From Bradyrhizobium sp. CCGB12 (GTDB lineage Bacteria > Pseudomonadota > Alphaproteobacteria > Rhizobiales > Xanthobacteraceae), in NCBI RefSeq assembly GCF_024199845.1, contig NZ_JANADO010000001.1:1488001-1552000 (forward strand): DNA of 64,000 nt, written 5' to 3'. The first letter of the stretch is position 1. Each line of letters starts with the position of its first letter. Shown here piece after piece: positions 33,267 to 45,542 of this stretch. The notes under the pieces were generated by a model. The model was not told the DNA's origin. It saw nothing but the letters and a program-made list of their open reading frames with translations, and did no database searches. Position numbers and translations under genes: made by a program.

Positions 33267-34268
33267 GTGATTGCGGTGAAGCGCTTGATTCTGACAACAG
33301 ATTCGTCCGCTGCCGGCGCCTTGCAACGCGCTGGGCTCGCCGATCTCGTCGTCGCCATCGAGCGCCGACTTGTGTGGGAGCCGTTGCCGTCCGAGGAGGA
33401 GCGGGAGGCATTCTTTGCGTCGCGCATGACGCAGCCTCACGGCCTTCATTGGCTGGACGATACGCCGTCATGGCGTCTCGAAGTGTCGAGATTGAAAGAC
33501 CGTGGACTGATCGAGCTGTTACGAGAATGTGATCTGGCGGAACTGTGGATCGGGCCCGAACCAAACGCGCAATTGGTTCTGCTTTGGCTGCTCGACCATT
33601 GCGGCAGCGAGAGCGCAGCAGTCTCCAAACTCGCGATACGTCAGATGGACATGGCCGTTGCTGGTGCCGAGCCGGAGCGGCTTGCCGAGCTGAACCTGCC
33701 GATCGTCAAGCCCACGCAAGAACACGTCGCGCTGGCCGCTCGCGCGTGGCGGGCCTATCGCGCGTCGACGCCGCAGGCCTGGTTCGACCTTCTCAAAGCG
33801 GATTTGAGCTCGCTTTCGCAGCTTGAACGGTGTGCCGTCGACCTCCTCGATGAGCTTCCGAGTGTTGCAACCGGTCTTGGAGCCACGGAAACGCGGATAC
33901 TGGAATTAGTTGCGCCGGGGGAGGTACCGCCCTTTGATGTCTTCCCGGGACATCAAAAGCGAAACAAACGTCGTGTGTTCGATTACTGGGAAGTGGGGGC
34001 TCTGCTTGATGGGCTGGCGCGATGTCCGGTGCCGGCGGTAAACGGGCTAGAGGAAGGGCCGTTCTCGCTCGATATGCATGATGATGCTCTCCGTCACGCG
34101 CGATACAAGCAGTCACGCTTATCGCTCACGGATCTTGGGAAGGCGGTGCTGGCAGGAGAAGATTTCCGCAGTCACAATCCGATCCGGCGCTGGTGGGGCG
34201 GCACGTTTCTGACGAGCGAACGGCTCTGGCGCTGGGATGCGGAGAGACGATTGTTGATTGCGCCCTAG
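33267..34268 (+). CDS. DUF1835-like protein of unknown function
   Basis: A 333-residue protein from GTG 33267 (a second GTG nine bases on is an alternative). An acidic motif ELWIGPEPNAQLVLLWLLDH lies near residue 91 and a conserved-looking end (NPIRRWWGGTFLTSERLWRW) near residue 310. I recall similar proteins annotated as DUF1835 or hypothetical in rhizobia. It is monocistronic, between recA and the convergent gcvP, with a palindromic repeat after it. Confidence 0.6.
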   Translation: MIAVKRLILTTDSSAAGALQRAGLADLVVAIERRLVWEPLPSEEEREAFFASRMTQPHGLHWLDDTPSWRLEVSRLKDRGLIELLRECDLAELWIGPEPNAQLVLLWLLDHCGSESAAVSKLAIRQMDMAVAGAEPERLAELNLPIVKPTQEHVALAARAWRAYRASTPQAWFDLLKADLSSLSQLERCAVDLLDELPSVATGLGATETRILELVAPGEVPPFDVFPGHQKRNKRRVFDYWEVGALLDGLARCPVPAVNGLEEGPFSLDMHDDALRHARYKQSRLSLTDLGKAVLAGEDFRSHNPIRRWWGGTFLTSERLWRWDAERRLLIAP

Positions 34269-34283
34269 ATGCGCGTTCAGTGC

Positions 34284-34375
34284 CGTAGGGTGGGCAAAGG
34301 CGCGTAAGCGCCGTGCCCACGATCTTTCACGTCATACAAAGGTCGTGGGCACGCTTGCGCTTTGCCCACCCTACG
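34284..34375. repeat. Palindromic intergenic repeat (REP-like, GTAGGGTGGGC family), copy 1
   Basis: The outer arms CGTAGGGTGGGCAAAG and CTTTGCCCACCCTACG are perfectly inverted. Inner arms CGTGCCCACGA and TCGTGGGCACG are also complementary. It lies between convergent genes. A related element is at 45367-45458. Confidence 0.85.
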
Positions 34376-34391
34376 AAACCTCCGTCGCTCC

Positions 34392-37259
34392 TTACTCCGC
34401 AGCTTCCGCGTAATCGCTGACCGGCGGGCACGAGCACACCAGGTTGCGGTCGCCATAGACGTTGTCGACGCGGCCCACCGGGCACCAGTATTTGTCGGTG
34501 CGTGAGGTGCCCGCGGGGAAGCAGCCTTCGCTGCGGGTGTAGGCGCGATTCCAATTGTCGTCGGCGATGTCGTGCACGGTGTGCGGGGCGTGGCGCAGCG
34601 GAGACCCTTCGATCTTGAAGCGGCCGGCCTCGACCTCGGCGATCTCCTTGCGGATCGCGATCATGGCGTCGCAGAAGCGGTCCAGCTCCGCCTTCGATTC
34701 CGATTCGGTCGGCTCGATCATCAGCGTGCCCGGCACCGGGAAGCTCATGGTCGGTGCATGGAAGCCGTAGTCGATCAGGCGTTTTGCGATGTCGTCCACA
34801 GTGACGCCGGATGTCGTCTTCAGCGGCCTGGGATCGACGATGCACTCGTGGGCGACGCGTCCCCTGGCGTTCTTGTAGAGCACCGGGAAGTGCGGATCGA
34901 GGCGCGCAGCGATGTAGTTGGCGTTGAGGATCGCGATCTCGGTGGCACGCTTCAACCCTTCGCCGCCCATCATCAAGATATAGATGTAGGAGATGGTCAG
35001 GATCGATGCCGAGCCGAATGGCGCGGCCGAGACAGGGCCCACCGGAGCGTCGCCCTTTGTCGCGGGATGACCCGGCAGGAACGGCGCAAGATGCGCCTTG
35101 ACGCCGATCGGACCCATGCCGGGGCCGCCGCCGCCATGCGGGATGCAGAAGGTCTTGTGCAAATTGAGATGGCTGACGTCGGCGCCGTAATCGCCGGGCC
35201 TGCTAAGGCCAACCTGCGCGTTGAGGTTGGCACCGTCGAGATACACCTGGCCGCCATGGCCGTGCACGATGTCGCAGATCTCGCGGATATGCTCCTCGAA
35301 TACGCCATGCGTCGAGGGATAGGTGATCATGACCGCGGCGAGATCGTTCGAGTGCTTCTCGGCCTTGGCGCGGAGATCATTGACGTCGACGTCGCCGTTC
35401 TTCTCGCAGGCGACCACCACGACGTCCATGCCGACCATCGCGGCCGAGGCCGGATTGGTGCCGTGGGCGGAGGAGGGGATCAGGCAGATCTTGCGGTGGC
35501 TCTGTCCGCGCGACGCATGATAGCCGCGGATCGCCAGGAGCCCGGCATATTCGCCCTGCGCGCCCGAGTTCGGCTGCAGCGAGATCGCGTCATAGCCGGT
35601 GATGTCGCACAGCCATTTCTCAAGGCGCGCGAACAGCGCGTGGTAACCGGCGGCCTGCTCGCGGGGCACGAACGGGTGCAGCGAGCCGAACTCCGGCCAG
35701 GTCAGCGGCATCATCTCGGTGGTCGCGTTCAGCTTCATGGTGCAGGAGCCGAGCGGGATCATCGCGCGGTCGAGCGCGAGGTCGCGATCGCTGAGCTTGC
35801 GCATGTAGCGCAGCATCTCGGTCTCCGAGCGATGCGCATGGAAGACGGGATGGGTGAGGAAAGGCGTTGCGCGCTTCAAGCCGTCCGGCAGGGCCTCGCG
35901 CGTCTTGGCGTCGATTTCGGCATAGGCAAGCGTGCCGCCGAACGCGCGCCAGACCGCTTCCACCGTCGCCGGCGTCGTGGTCTCGTCGAGCGCGATGCGC
36001 AAGCTGGTCTCGCTGATGCCGAGATTGATCTTCTCGGACGCCGCGCGCGCGACGATCTCGGCGCGCCTGGCGCCGGCATCCACGCTGAGCGTGTCGAAGA
36101 AGTTTTCGCAATTGGGCGCGAAGCCGAGCTTGCGCAGGCCCGCGGCGAGCACGGCGGTGCGGCGATGCACATTGCGCGCGATCTGCGCCAGCCCTTTGGG
36201 GCCGTGATAGACCGCATACATCGAGGCGATCACGGCGAGCAGCACCTGCGCGGTGCAGATGTTGGAGGTCGCCTTCTCGCGGCGGATGTGCTGCTCGCGG
36301 GTCTGGAGCGCGAGGCGATAGGCCGGCATCCCGCGGGAGTCGACGGAGAGGCCGACGATGCGGCCGGGCAGCGAACGCTTCAGCGCATCGCGCACCGCCA
36401 TATAGGCCGCGTGCGGGCCGCCATAGCCCATCGGCACGCCAAAGCGCTGCGCCGATCCGATCGCGATGTCGGCACCTAGCTCGCCGGGCGAGGCGATCAG
36501 GGTCAGCGCCAAGAGATCAGCGGCCATGATCGCGAGCGCGCCCTTGGCGTGCAGTGCAGCGATCGCGGGCCTGAGGTCGCGCAACGCGCCCGATGAGCCC
36601 GGATATTGCAAGAGCGCGCCAAGCACGTCGGTCTTGTCGAGATCGGTGAGGGGATCGCCGACGATCAGCTCCCAGCCCAGCGGCTCGGCGCGGGTGCGCA
36701 TCACAGCCAGCGTTTGCGGATGCACGTCCTTGTCGACGAAGAAGGCCTTTGCTTCGACCTTCGAGTGCCGCTCGGCGAGTGCCATGGCTTCAGCCGCCGC
36801 GGTCGCCTCATCCAGCAGCGAGGCGTTGGCGACGTCGAGCCCGGTGAGGTCGCAGATCATGGTCTGGAAGTTGAGCAGCGCCTCGAGGCGGCCCTGGCTG
36901 ATCTCGGGCTGGTAGGGCGTGTACGCCGTGTACCAAGCCGGGTTCTCCAGGATGTTGCGCTGGATCACCGCGGGCAGGATGGTGCCGGCATAGCCCTGGC
37001 CGATCAGCGAGGTGAAGACCTGGTTCTGGGCGGCAAGCTCGCCCATATGCGCGATCGCCTCGGTCTCGCTGAGCGGCCTGCCGAGATCGAGCGGGGCGGC
37101 CTGCCGGATCGAGGCGGGCAGCGTCTCCGCCATCAGCGCATCGACGCTTCTAGCGCTGACGGCCTCCAGCATCGCGGTGACATCGCGCGCGGAGGGGCCG
37201 ATATGGCGGCGAACGAAGCTGGCGGCGGCGTCGCCGTTGGATTTGCGGTGCGCGGTCAT
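34392..37259 (-). CDS. gcvP: Glycine dehydrogenase (decarboxylating), P protein
   Basis: A 955-residue single-chain P protein. The PLP-binding lysine is in [20 protein letters not shown] near residue 700; [20 protein letters not shown] is a typical N-terminal block. It decarboxylates glycine and passes the aminomethyl group to the lipoyl arm of GcvH. I use the ATG at 37257-37259 with GGAG seven bases upstream; earlier in-frame codons overlap the gcvH stop. It is the last gene of the gcvT-gcvH-gcvP operon. Confidence 0.97.
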   Translation of the reverse strand: MTAHRKSNGDAAASFVRRHIGPSARDVTAMLEAVSARSVDALMAETLPASIRQAAPLDLGRPLSETEAIAHMGELAAQNQVFTSLIGQGYAGTILPAVIQRNILENPAWYTAYTPYQPEISQGRLEALLNFQTMICDLTGLDVANASLLDEATAAAEAMALAERHSKVEAKAFFVDKDVHPQTLAVMRTRAEPLGWELIVGDPLTDLDKTDVLGALLQYPGSSGALRDLRPAIAALHAKGALAIMAADLLALTLIASPGELGADIAIGSAQRFGVPMGYGGPHAAYMAVRDALKRSLPGRIVGLSVDSRGMPAYRLALQTREQHIRREKATSNICTAQVLLAVIASMYAVYHGPKGLAQIARNVHRRTAVLAAGLRKLGFAPNCENFFDTLSVDAGARRAEIVARAASEKINLGISETSLRIALDETTTPATVEAVWRAFGGTLAYAEIDAKTREALPDGLKRATPFLTHPVFHAHRSETEMLRYMRKLSDRDLALDRAMIPLGSCTMKLNATTEMMPLTWPEFGSLHPFVPREQAAGYHALFARLEKWLCDITGYDAISLQPNSGAQGEYAGLLAIRGYHASRGQSHRKICLIPSSAHGTNPASAAMVGMDVVVVACEKNGDVDVNDLRAKAEKHSNDLAAVMITYPSTHGVFEEHIREICDIVHGHGGQVYLDGANLNAQVGLSRPGDYGADVSHLNLHKTFCIPHGGGGPGMGPIGVKAHLAPFLPGHPATKGDAPVGPVSAAPFGSASILTISYIYILMMGGEGLKRATEIAILNANYIAARLDPHFPVLYKNARGRVAHECIVDPRPLKTTSGVTVDDIAKRLIDYGFHAPTMSFPVPGTLMIEPTESESKAELDRFCDAMIAIRKEIAEVEAGRFKIEGSPLRHAPHTVHDIADDNWNRAYTRSEGCFPAGTSRTDKYWCPVGRVDNVYGDRNLVCSCPPVSDYAEAAE

Positions 37260-37276
37260 CGCTTGCTCCATCGTCT

Positions 37277-37645
37277 TCAAGCCGTATGTGCCTTGTAGGC
37301 GGCTTCATCCATGAGGCCGCCGAGCTCGTTCTTGTCGGCCATCTTGATCTTGAAGAACCACGCCTTGCCTTGCGCGTCCGAGTTCACCAGAGCCGGCTCG
37401 GCGGCAAGCGCGTCGTTGGTCTCGAGCACTTCGCCCGTGACAGGGGCATAGACGTCGGACGCGGCTTTCACCGATTCAACCACGGCTGCGGCTTCCGCCT
37501 TCTTCAGCGTGCGGCCGACCTTGGGCAGTTCGACGAACACGACGTCGCCGAGTTGCTGTTGCGCGTAGTCGGTGATCCCGACGGTCGCGACGTCGCCCTC
37601 GATGGCGAGCCATTCATGGTCGGAGGTGTACAGCGTCGTGGTCAT
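37277..37645 (-). CDS. gcvH: Glycine cleavage system H protein
   Basis: A 122-residue lipoyl carrier. The lipoylated lysine is K60 in [19 protein letters not shown]. The N-terminus [20 protein letters not shown] is typical. It shuttles the aminomethyl group between the P, T and L proteins. It lies ten bases after gcvT and 17 bases before gcvP. Confidence 0.97.
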   Translation of the reverse strand: MTTTLYTSDHEWLAIEGDVATVGITDYAQQQLGDVVFVELPKVGRTLKKAEAAAVVESVKAASDVYAPVTGEVLETNDALAAEPALVNSDAQGKAWFFKIKMADKNELGGLMDEAAYKAHTA

Positions 37646-37655
37646 GGTCTCGTCC

Positions 37656-38801
37656 TCAGCGTTTGTAGGTGTTTTTCACGAAGGGCATGGCGGCGATGGT
37701 GAGCGGAAGGCGTTGTCCGCGCACCTCGGCGAAGAGACTTGTGCCGAGCGCGCTCTGGCTCGTCGGCACGTAACCCATTGCCACCGGCGCGTTCAGGCTC
37801 GGGCCGAAACCGCCCGAGGTGACCTTTCCGATCGGCTCGCCCGCGCTATCAGCAAACAGCAGCGCGCCCTCGCGTACCGGCGCGCGGCCCTGGGCGAGCA
37901 GGCCAACGCGGCGGCGCGATGCGCCGTTGTCGAAATGAGCAAGGATCTTTTCCGCACCGGGAAAGCCGCCGGCGCGCGCACCGCCGCTGCGGCGGCTCTT
38001 CTGCACCGACCATTCCAGCGCGGCTTCGACCGGCGTGGTTTCGGTGTCGATGTCGTGGCCGTAGAGGCAGAGCCCGGCCTCGAGTCGCAGGCTGTCGCGG
38101 GCTCCTAAGCCGATCGGCATCACGTCGGGGTTTTCGAGCAGCATCCTGGCCAGACGCTCGGCATCCCCTGCGGGAACGGAGATCTCGAAACCGTCTTCGC
38201 CGGTGTAGCCGGAGCGCGAGACGAAACACTTGATGCCGGCGACCTCATGCGGTCCAGCGTCCATGAATTTCATGGACGGCGCCTCTGCGCACAATTTCGC
38301 CAGCGCCGATTCCGCCTTCGGGCCCTGCAGCGCGATCAGCGCGCGGTCGGCAAGCTGCTCGATGACGCAGTCGGCGGAGAGATGCGCGCGCAGATGCGCC
38401 TCGTCCGCTTCCTTGCAGGCGGCGTTGACCACCAGGAACAGGTGATCGCCGAAATTGGCGACCATGAGGTCGTCGAGGATGCCGCCATCCGCATTGGTGA
38501 ACTGGGCGTAGCGCTGCCGCCCCTCGGCAATCGCCACGATATCCTGCAGCACCAGCCGTTCCAGCGCGCGGGCGGCGTCCTCGACCTTGCCCGATTTGGG
38601 CCGGAGCGCGAGCTGGCCCATGTGGGAGACGTCGAACAGGCCGGCTTGGCTGCGGGTATGGAGATGCTCTTTGAGGACGCCCGTAGGATATTGCACGGGC
38701 ATGTCATAACCCGCGAACGGCACCATCTTGCCGCCCAGGGATACATGCAGGGCGTGGAGCGGGGTACGTCGGAGGGAATCTCGGTCGTCGCGCGATCGCA
38801 T
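37656..38801 (-). CDS. gcvT: Glycine cleavage system T protein (aminomethyltransferase)
   Basis: A 381-residue tetrahydrofolate-dependent aminomethyltransferase. [11 protein letters not shown] carries the catalytic aspartate, [16 protein letters not shown] is the folate-site block, and the end is [12 protein letters not shown]...NTYKR. The start at [19 protein letters not shown] (38801) is preferred over a longer frame whose extra 35 residues would extend toward the riboswitch. First gene of the operon, with a glycine riboswitch upstream. Confidence 0.95.
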   Translation of the reverse strand: MRSRDDRDSLRRTPLHALHVSLGGKMVPFAGYDMPVQYPTGVLKEHLHTRSQAGLFDVSHMGQLALRPKSGKVEDAARALERLVLQDIVAIAEGRQRYAQFTNADGGILDDLMVANFGDHLFLVVNAACKEADEAHLRAHLSADCVIEQLADRALIALQGPKAESALAKLCAEAPSMKFMDAGPHEVAGIKCFVSRSGYTGEDGFEISVPAGDAERLARMLLENPDVMPIGLGARDSLRLEAGLCLYGHDIDTETTPVEAALEWSVQKSRRSGGARAGGFPGAEKILAHFDNGASRRRVGLLAQGRAPVREGALLFADSAGEPIGKVTSGGFGPSLNAPVAMGYVPTSQSALGTSLFAEVRGQRLPLTIAAMPFVKNTYKR

Positions 38802-38860
38802 CACAGGGGCCCTCGGCGGTTCCCCAGGGACGATTCCCCGGGAGCAACCAGTCGAAGCCC

Positions 38861-39034
38861 CATCTGTCGCTGTGCCTGAGAGTATTATCCCGTCGGCGGG
38901 TGCCACCCGGGTTTCAAGCCCGTCGGCGCCTCTTTCCAGATGTCGTCAAAGCCACGCGGTCCTTTTGCCTGAGAGTTTCCGGGGCGGTTGCTCCTTCGGC
39001 GCCGGCTGCCTAAAGCCGGTCTCTCCCGACGTGG
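38861..39034 (-). ncRNA. Tandem glycine riboswitch
   Basis: Two glycine aptamers are readable on the minus strand. Aptamer I (39034-38952): P1 CCACG/CGTGG, GGGAGAGACC, then CTCTCAGGCAAAAGGACCG. Aptamer II (38942-38861): P1 CATCTG/CAGATG, GAAAGAGGCGCCGACGGG, then ACTCTCAGGCACAGCGACAG. Glycine binding in such RNAs switches on the cleavage operon. The gcvT start lies about 60 bases downstream. Confidence 0.95.
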
Positions 39035-39280
39035 CCGTACGATATACATGGGTACAGACCACATGGCGGCCAAGCCTGTCAACGCGGCGGCTTCGCCTTT
39101 CAACGGGGTTTGCAACCGGGTCCGCAACGGGGATTACGCGCCTGCGGCAACCCTCTGATCTGTCTGCACAGTTTCTGGACAGCGAAGCTGGCCTTGTCTA
39201 AAAGCGCTTTGGCCCGCAGATATCAGCCTTAACGTCCGGTTCTTACGGCGAGAAGCGCGGGTCCAAGCACACCCGATTGG

Positions 39281-41965
<2,685 letters not shown>

Positions 41966-41994
41966 GGCGCGATGTCCCCCGGACTGCTGAGCGC

Positions 41995-42495
41995 TCAGCC
42001 CTTCTTCAGGAACACATACTCGGCCGAGTAGGGCGCGCTCTTGAACGCGCCGGCCTTGTCGCAGGCGCCGTCGAGCTTGCCGCCGTGGGTGTTGATGCGC
42101 TGGACGGTGGTGACCGGCGTGAGCGCGCCGTTGCCGCGGTGTGAGGTGACCTCCAGCTTCAACCAGGGGATGTCGGCGGCCGTTGCGCCCGGTGCGTTAC
42201 CGATGGCCTTGCCGGCCACCGCGCTGCCGTCGGCGAGCTCCCAGTTCGGGCCGGCATAGTGGCGGCCGATGGTCTTGCCCTCGGACAGCAGCGTCGCGAT
42301 CGGCTCGCGAAAGGCCCAGGCGAGCTTGCCGTCGGTGCCTGCCTTGCACTCATAGACCTGCGCACCCTCGGCGTGGAGGCTGAGCACGACGGTTTCGCCC
42401 GGTGCGGCGATGGCCTCGGGCAGCGGTTCCGCGGCCCCGGCCGGCCCGATCAGGGCCGCGAGCAGCAGGGCAGGGGCAGCAAGCTTGATCGACAT
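41995..42495 (-). CDS. Secreted DUF3455-like protein
   Basis: A 166-residue protein with a signal peptide (KLAAPALLLAALIGPAGAAE). The mature part matches DUF3455: VVLSLHAEGAQVYECKAG, HYAGPNWELADGSAVAGKAI, then WLKLEVTSHRGNG and RINTHGGKLDGACDKAG. The family is found in bacteria and fungi with no assigned reaction. CGGAG precedes the chosen ATG. It lies 25 bases downstream of the icd terminator. Confidence 0.75.
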   Translation of the reverse strand: MSIKLAAPALLLAALIGPAGAAEPLPEAIAAPGETVVLSLHAEGAQVYECKAGTDGKLAWAFREPIATLLSEGKTIGRHYAGPNWELADGSAVAGKAIGNAPGATAADIPWLKLEVTSHRGNGALTPVTTVQRINTHGGKLDGACDKAGAFKSAPYSAEYVFLKKG

Positions 42496-42520
42496 GGTCG
42501 CATCTCCGCAAAAGGCTCTC

Positions 42521-42553
42521 AAAAAAAGCGGGCCGCGCTTGAAGGCGCGGCCC
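42521..42553 (-). terminator. Intrinsic terminator after icd
   Basis: On the minus strand GGGCCGCGC and GCGCGGCCC form a nine-base stem with a six-base loop, followed by GC and seven T. Confidence 0.85.
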
Positions 42554-42594
42554 GTGATGATGTCTGGCCCCAGCCGGGCTAAATTGCGGACGGC

Positions 42595-43809
42595 TTACGC
42601 CGCCAGCTCCTTGGTCAGGTTCTCCGCGACCTTGTCGAGGAAGCCGGTGGTCGAGAGCCAGCGCTGGTCGGCGCCGACCAGGAGCGCGAGGTCCTTGGTC
42701 ATGTAGCCAGCCTCGACGGTGTCGACGCAGACCTTCTCCAGCGTCGCGGCGAACTTGGCGAGCTCGGCATTGTTGTCGAGCTTGGCGCGGTGCGACAGGC
42801 CACGGGTCCAGGCGAAGATCGACGCGATCGAGTTGGTCGAGGTCTCCTTGCCCTTCTGGTGCTCGCGGTAGTGGCGGGTCACGGTGCCGTGGGCGGCTTC
42901 GGCTTCCACGGTCTTGCCATCCGGGGTGAGCAGCACCGAGGTCATCAGGCCGAGCGAGCCGTAGCCCTGCGCGACCGTGTCGGACTGCACGTCGCCGTCG
43001 TAGTTCTTGCAGGCCCAGACATAGCCGCCGGACCATTTCAGCGCCGAGGCCACCATGTCGTCGATCAGGCGGTGCTCGTAGGTCAGGCCCTTGGCGTCGA
43101 ATTCCTTCTTGAACTCCTTGTCGAAGATCTCCTGGAAGATGTCCTTGAAGCGGCCGTCATAGACCTTCAGAATCGTGTTCTTGGTCGACAGGTACACCGG
43201 GTAGCCGCGCAAGAGGCCGTAGTTGAAGGAGGCGCGGGCGAAGTCGATGATGGAATCGTCGAGATTGTACATTTCCATGGCGACGCCGGCGCCCGGAGCC
43301 TTGAACACTTCCTTCTCGATCACGGTGCCGTCCTCGCCGACGAACTTCAGCGAGAGGGTGCCCTTGCCCGGGAACTTGATGTCGGTGGCGCGGTACTGGT
43401 CGCCATAGGCGTGGCGGCCGATGATGATCGGCTTGGTCCAGCCGGGAACGAGGCGCGGCACGTTCTTGCAGATGATCGGCTCGCGGAAGATCACGCCGCC
43501 GAGGATGTTGCGGATGGTGCCGTTCGGCGACTTCCACATCTGCTTGAGGTTGAACTCCTTCACCCGGGCCTCGTCCGGGGTGATGGTGGCGCACTTGACG
43601 CCGACGCCGACCTTCTTGATCGCCTCGGCGGCGTCGATCGTGACCTGATCGTTGGTGTGGTCGCGGTATTCCATGCCCAGGTCGTAATAGAGCAGCTCGA
43701 CATCAAGGTACGGGTTGATCAGCTTGTCCTTGATGTACTGCCAGATGATCCGGGTCATCTCGTCGCCATCGAGTTCGACGACGGGATTGGATACCTTGAT
43801 TTTTGCCAT
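42595..43809 (-). CDS. icd: NADP-dependent isocitrate dehydrogenase
   Basis: A 404-residue enzyme of the eukaryotic-like homodimeric type: [20 protein letters not shown] at the start, [32 protein letters not shown] with the metal-binding aspartates, and [20 protein letters not shown]. It oxidises isocitrate to 2-oxoglutarate in the TCA cycle, producing NADPH. The MAKIKVSNP start is the family norm; the 14 residues upstream are excluded. Confidence 0.97.
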   Translation of the reverse strand: MAKIKVSNPVVELDGDEMTRIIWQYIKDKLINPYLDVELLYYDLGMEYRDHTNDQVTIDAAEAIKKVGVGVKCATITPDEARVKEFNLKQMWKSPNGTIRNILGGVIFREPIICKNVPRLVPGWTKPIIIGRHAYGDQYRATDIKFPGKGTLSLKFVGEDGTVIEKEVFKAPGAGVAMEMYNLDDSIIDFARASFNYGLLRGYPVYLSTKNTILKVYDGRFKDIFQEIFDKEFKKEFDAKGLTYEHRLIDDMVASALKWSGGYVWACKNYDGDVQSDTVAQGYGSLGLMTSVLLTPDGKTVEAEAAHGTVTRHYREHQKGKETSTNSIASIFAWTRGLSHRAKLDNNAELAKFAATLEKVCVDTVEAGYMTKDLALLVGADQRWLSTTGFLDKVAENLTKELAA

Positions 43810-44146
43810 GATCGGGGAAGCCTCTTGGGAACGGCGCTTTTGGCGCGCCACGGGAATATCCGCCGCCTCTTAGCACCGCAGCGCGGCGGGCGAAAGCCAA
43901 GGGATTATGCACTTTTAGCTCATCCAGCTTGCCCGGATGGGGGGCAGGGAGGGTCTTGGTGCGGGGGCAGGCTTCAGGCTTCAGAAGAGATTCAAAAGTC
44001 GATTCTAACCCCGTTATTTCCCTTGAGAATTTTGCCAGGACAGGCAAACGACAGGCGAACGGGCAAGGCCGGCCGGCTGCGCCTTGAATCATTTCCTGAA
44101 GAGCGCCCTGGCAAGGCCTTGAGAGACAGTGTGAAAGCGAAACGAG
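43810..44146. other. Divergent intergenic region icd/trmJ
   Basis: A 337-base region with no gene seen. It must hold the promoters of both flanking genes, but I cannot place them with confidence. Confidence 0.5.
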
Positions 44147-45346
44147 ATGTCGGGGACTGACAAGAGCAAGGCGGGGCTTTCTCTCGACGGCCCCATCGTG
44201 ATCCTGGTCGAGCCGCAGCTCGGTGAGAACATCGGCATGGCCGCGCGGGCCATGGGCAATTTTGCGCTTGGCGCCTTGCGCATCGTCAACCCCCGCGACG
44301 GTTGGCCCAACATCGCCGCGCAGCGCGCGGCGGCCGGGGCTGACCACATTCTGGAACGGGTCGAATTGTTCGACACTGTCGAGCAGGCGGTCGCAGACCT
44401 CGATCTCCTGTTCGCCACCACAGCTCGCCCCCACGACCAGGCCAAGCCGGTGGTTGGACCGGAGGCCGCCGCCGCCGAGATCTCGGGGCACGTCGCGACC
44501 GGCGGCAAGGCCGGCATCCTGTTCGGCCGGGAGCGCTGGGGGCTGACCAATGAGGAGGTCGGGCTTTCCAACCGCATCATCACCTTCCCGGTCAACCCGG
44601 GCCTTGCCTCGTTGAACCTCGCCCAGGCCGTGCTGCTGGTCGGCTATGAATGGTTCAAGCTGATGACCTCGGGCGAGCTGCCACACGGCATGCCGGAGCG
44701 CTCCGAGCGTGCCTCGCAGCACCAGATGCAGGCCTTCTTCGACAACCTCGTGCGCGAGCTCGACAAGGTAGAATTCCTGCGTCCGGCCGAGAAGCGTGAC
44801 ACCATGCTGGTCAACCTGCGTAACATCTTCAGCCGGATGGAGCCGACCAAGCAGGACATGCACACCCTGCACGGGGTGGTGATGGCGATCGCCGAGGGGC
44901 GCAAGGGGCCGGCCAAGGGCGGCGTGCTCGACGGCGAGCAGGCGACGCGCCTGCGTGCGCTGCTGGCCGAGCACGGGCAGGGCGGCGGGGTGCCCGACAG
45001 CGGTTCGACCGTTCGGGGCCTTGCCCGCCTGCTCCGCCGCAACCCGACCGATGCCGAACGCCTGCTCTGGCATGCGCTGACCCGCGACCGCCGCTTTGCC
45101 GGAGGATTCAAGCGCCAGACCCCGGTCGGCCGCCACATACCGGACTTCGTCTCGTTCCCGCACCGGATCGCGATCGAGCTGGTGAACCCGGGCGAGGGCG
45201 AGGCGATTGCCGCCGACCGCTCGGCGAGGCGGGCGTGGCTCGAGGCGCGGGACTATCGGGTGCTCGACATTCGCGCGGCAGACGTGGAGCGCGATCTGGA
45301 AGCGGAGCTAGTGCGGCTGCAGGGGATGGTGGAGCAGGCGACGTAA
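44147..45346 (+). CDS. TrmJ-type tRNA 2'-O-methyltransferase fused to a DUF559-like domain
   Basis: A 399-residue fusion. Residues 14-255 are a SPOUT methyltransferase of the TrmJ/LasT type: ILVEPQLGENIGMAARAMGN, ILFGRERWGLTNEE and SLNLAQAVLLVGYEW, with the helical C-terminus expected for TrmJ, which methylates position 32 of tRNAs. Residues 287-395 resemble DUF559, a Vsr-like nuclease fold (LLRRNPTDAERLLWHALTRD, GFKRQTPVGRHIPDFVSFPH). The usual ELDGxxH is here IELVNPGEGEA, so the nuclease site looks degenerate. One continuous frame joins both parts. Confidence 0.85.
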   Translation: MSGTDKSKAGLSLDGPIVILVEPQLGENIGMAARAMGNFALGALRIVNPRDGWPNIAAQRAAAGADHILERVELFDTVEQAVADLDLLFATTARPHDQAKPVVGPEAAAAEISGHVATGGKAGILFGRERWGLTNEEVGLSNRIITFPVNPGLASLNLAQAVLLVGYEWFKLMTSGELPHGMPERSERASQHQMQAFFDNLVRELDKVEFLRPAEKRDTMLVNLRNIFSRMEPTKQDMHTLHGVVMAIAEGRKGPAKGGVLDGEQATRLRALLAEHGQGGGVPDSGSTVRGLARLLRRNPTDAERLLWHALTRDRRFAGGFKRQTPVGRHIPDFVSFPHRIAIELVNPGEGEAIAADRSARRAWLEARDYRVLDIRAADVERDLEAELVRLQGMVEQAT

Positions 45347-45366
45347 GACTCGTCACGCACAGCTCT

Positions 45367-45458
45367 CGTAGGGTGGGCAGAGCGAAGCGTGCCCACCAAT
45401 CTCGATCAACGAGGCCGAAGTCGTGGGCATGGCGCTGCGCGCCTTTGCCCACCCTACG
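45367..45458. repeat. Palindromic intergenic repeat (GTAGGGTGGGC family), copy 2
   Basis: Arms CGTAGGGTGGGCAGAG and CCTTTGCCCACCCTACG at the ends, with inner CGTGCCCACCA against TCGTGGGCA. It is the same family as 34284-34375 with a different centre. It follows the TrmJ fusion gene. Confidence 0.8.
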
Positions 45459-45542
45459 AATTGCGAATTCCATCTGCAACCAAGGGCTGTGCAGACGCGC
45501 AATCGGTTGCTATGAAGTCCCCGGAATTGAAATGGGGACTGC

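Noticed and set aside
34572..36479. A 635-codon plus-strand frame inside gcvP
   Set aside because: It lies antisense to the glycine dehydrogenase gene and has shadow composition without any domain.
42790..45163. Long frames opposite icd (456 codons) and opposite the TrmJ fusion (486 codons)
   Set aside because: Both are antisense to well-supported genes and contain no recognisable motif.
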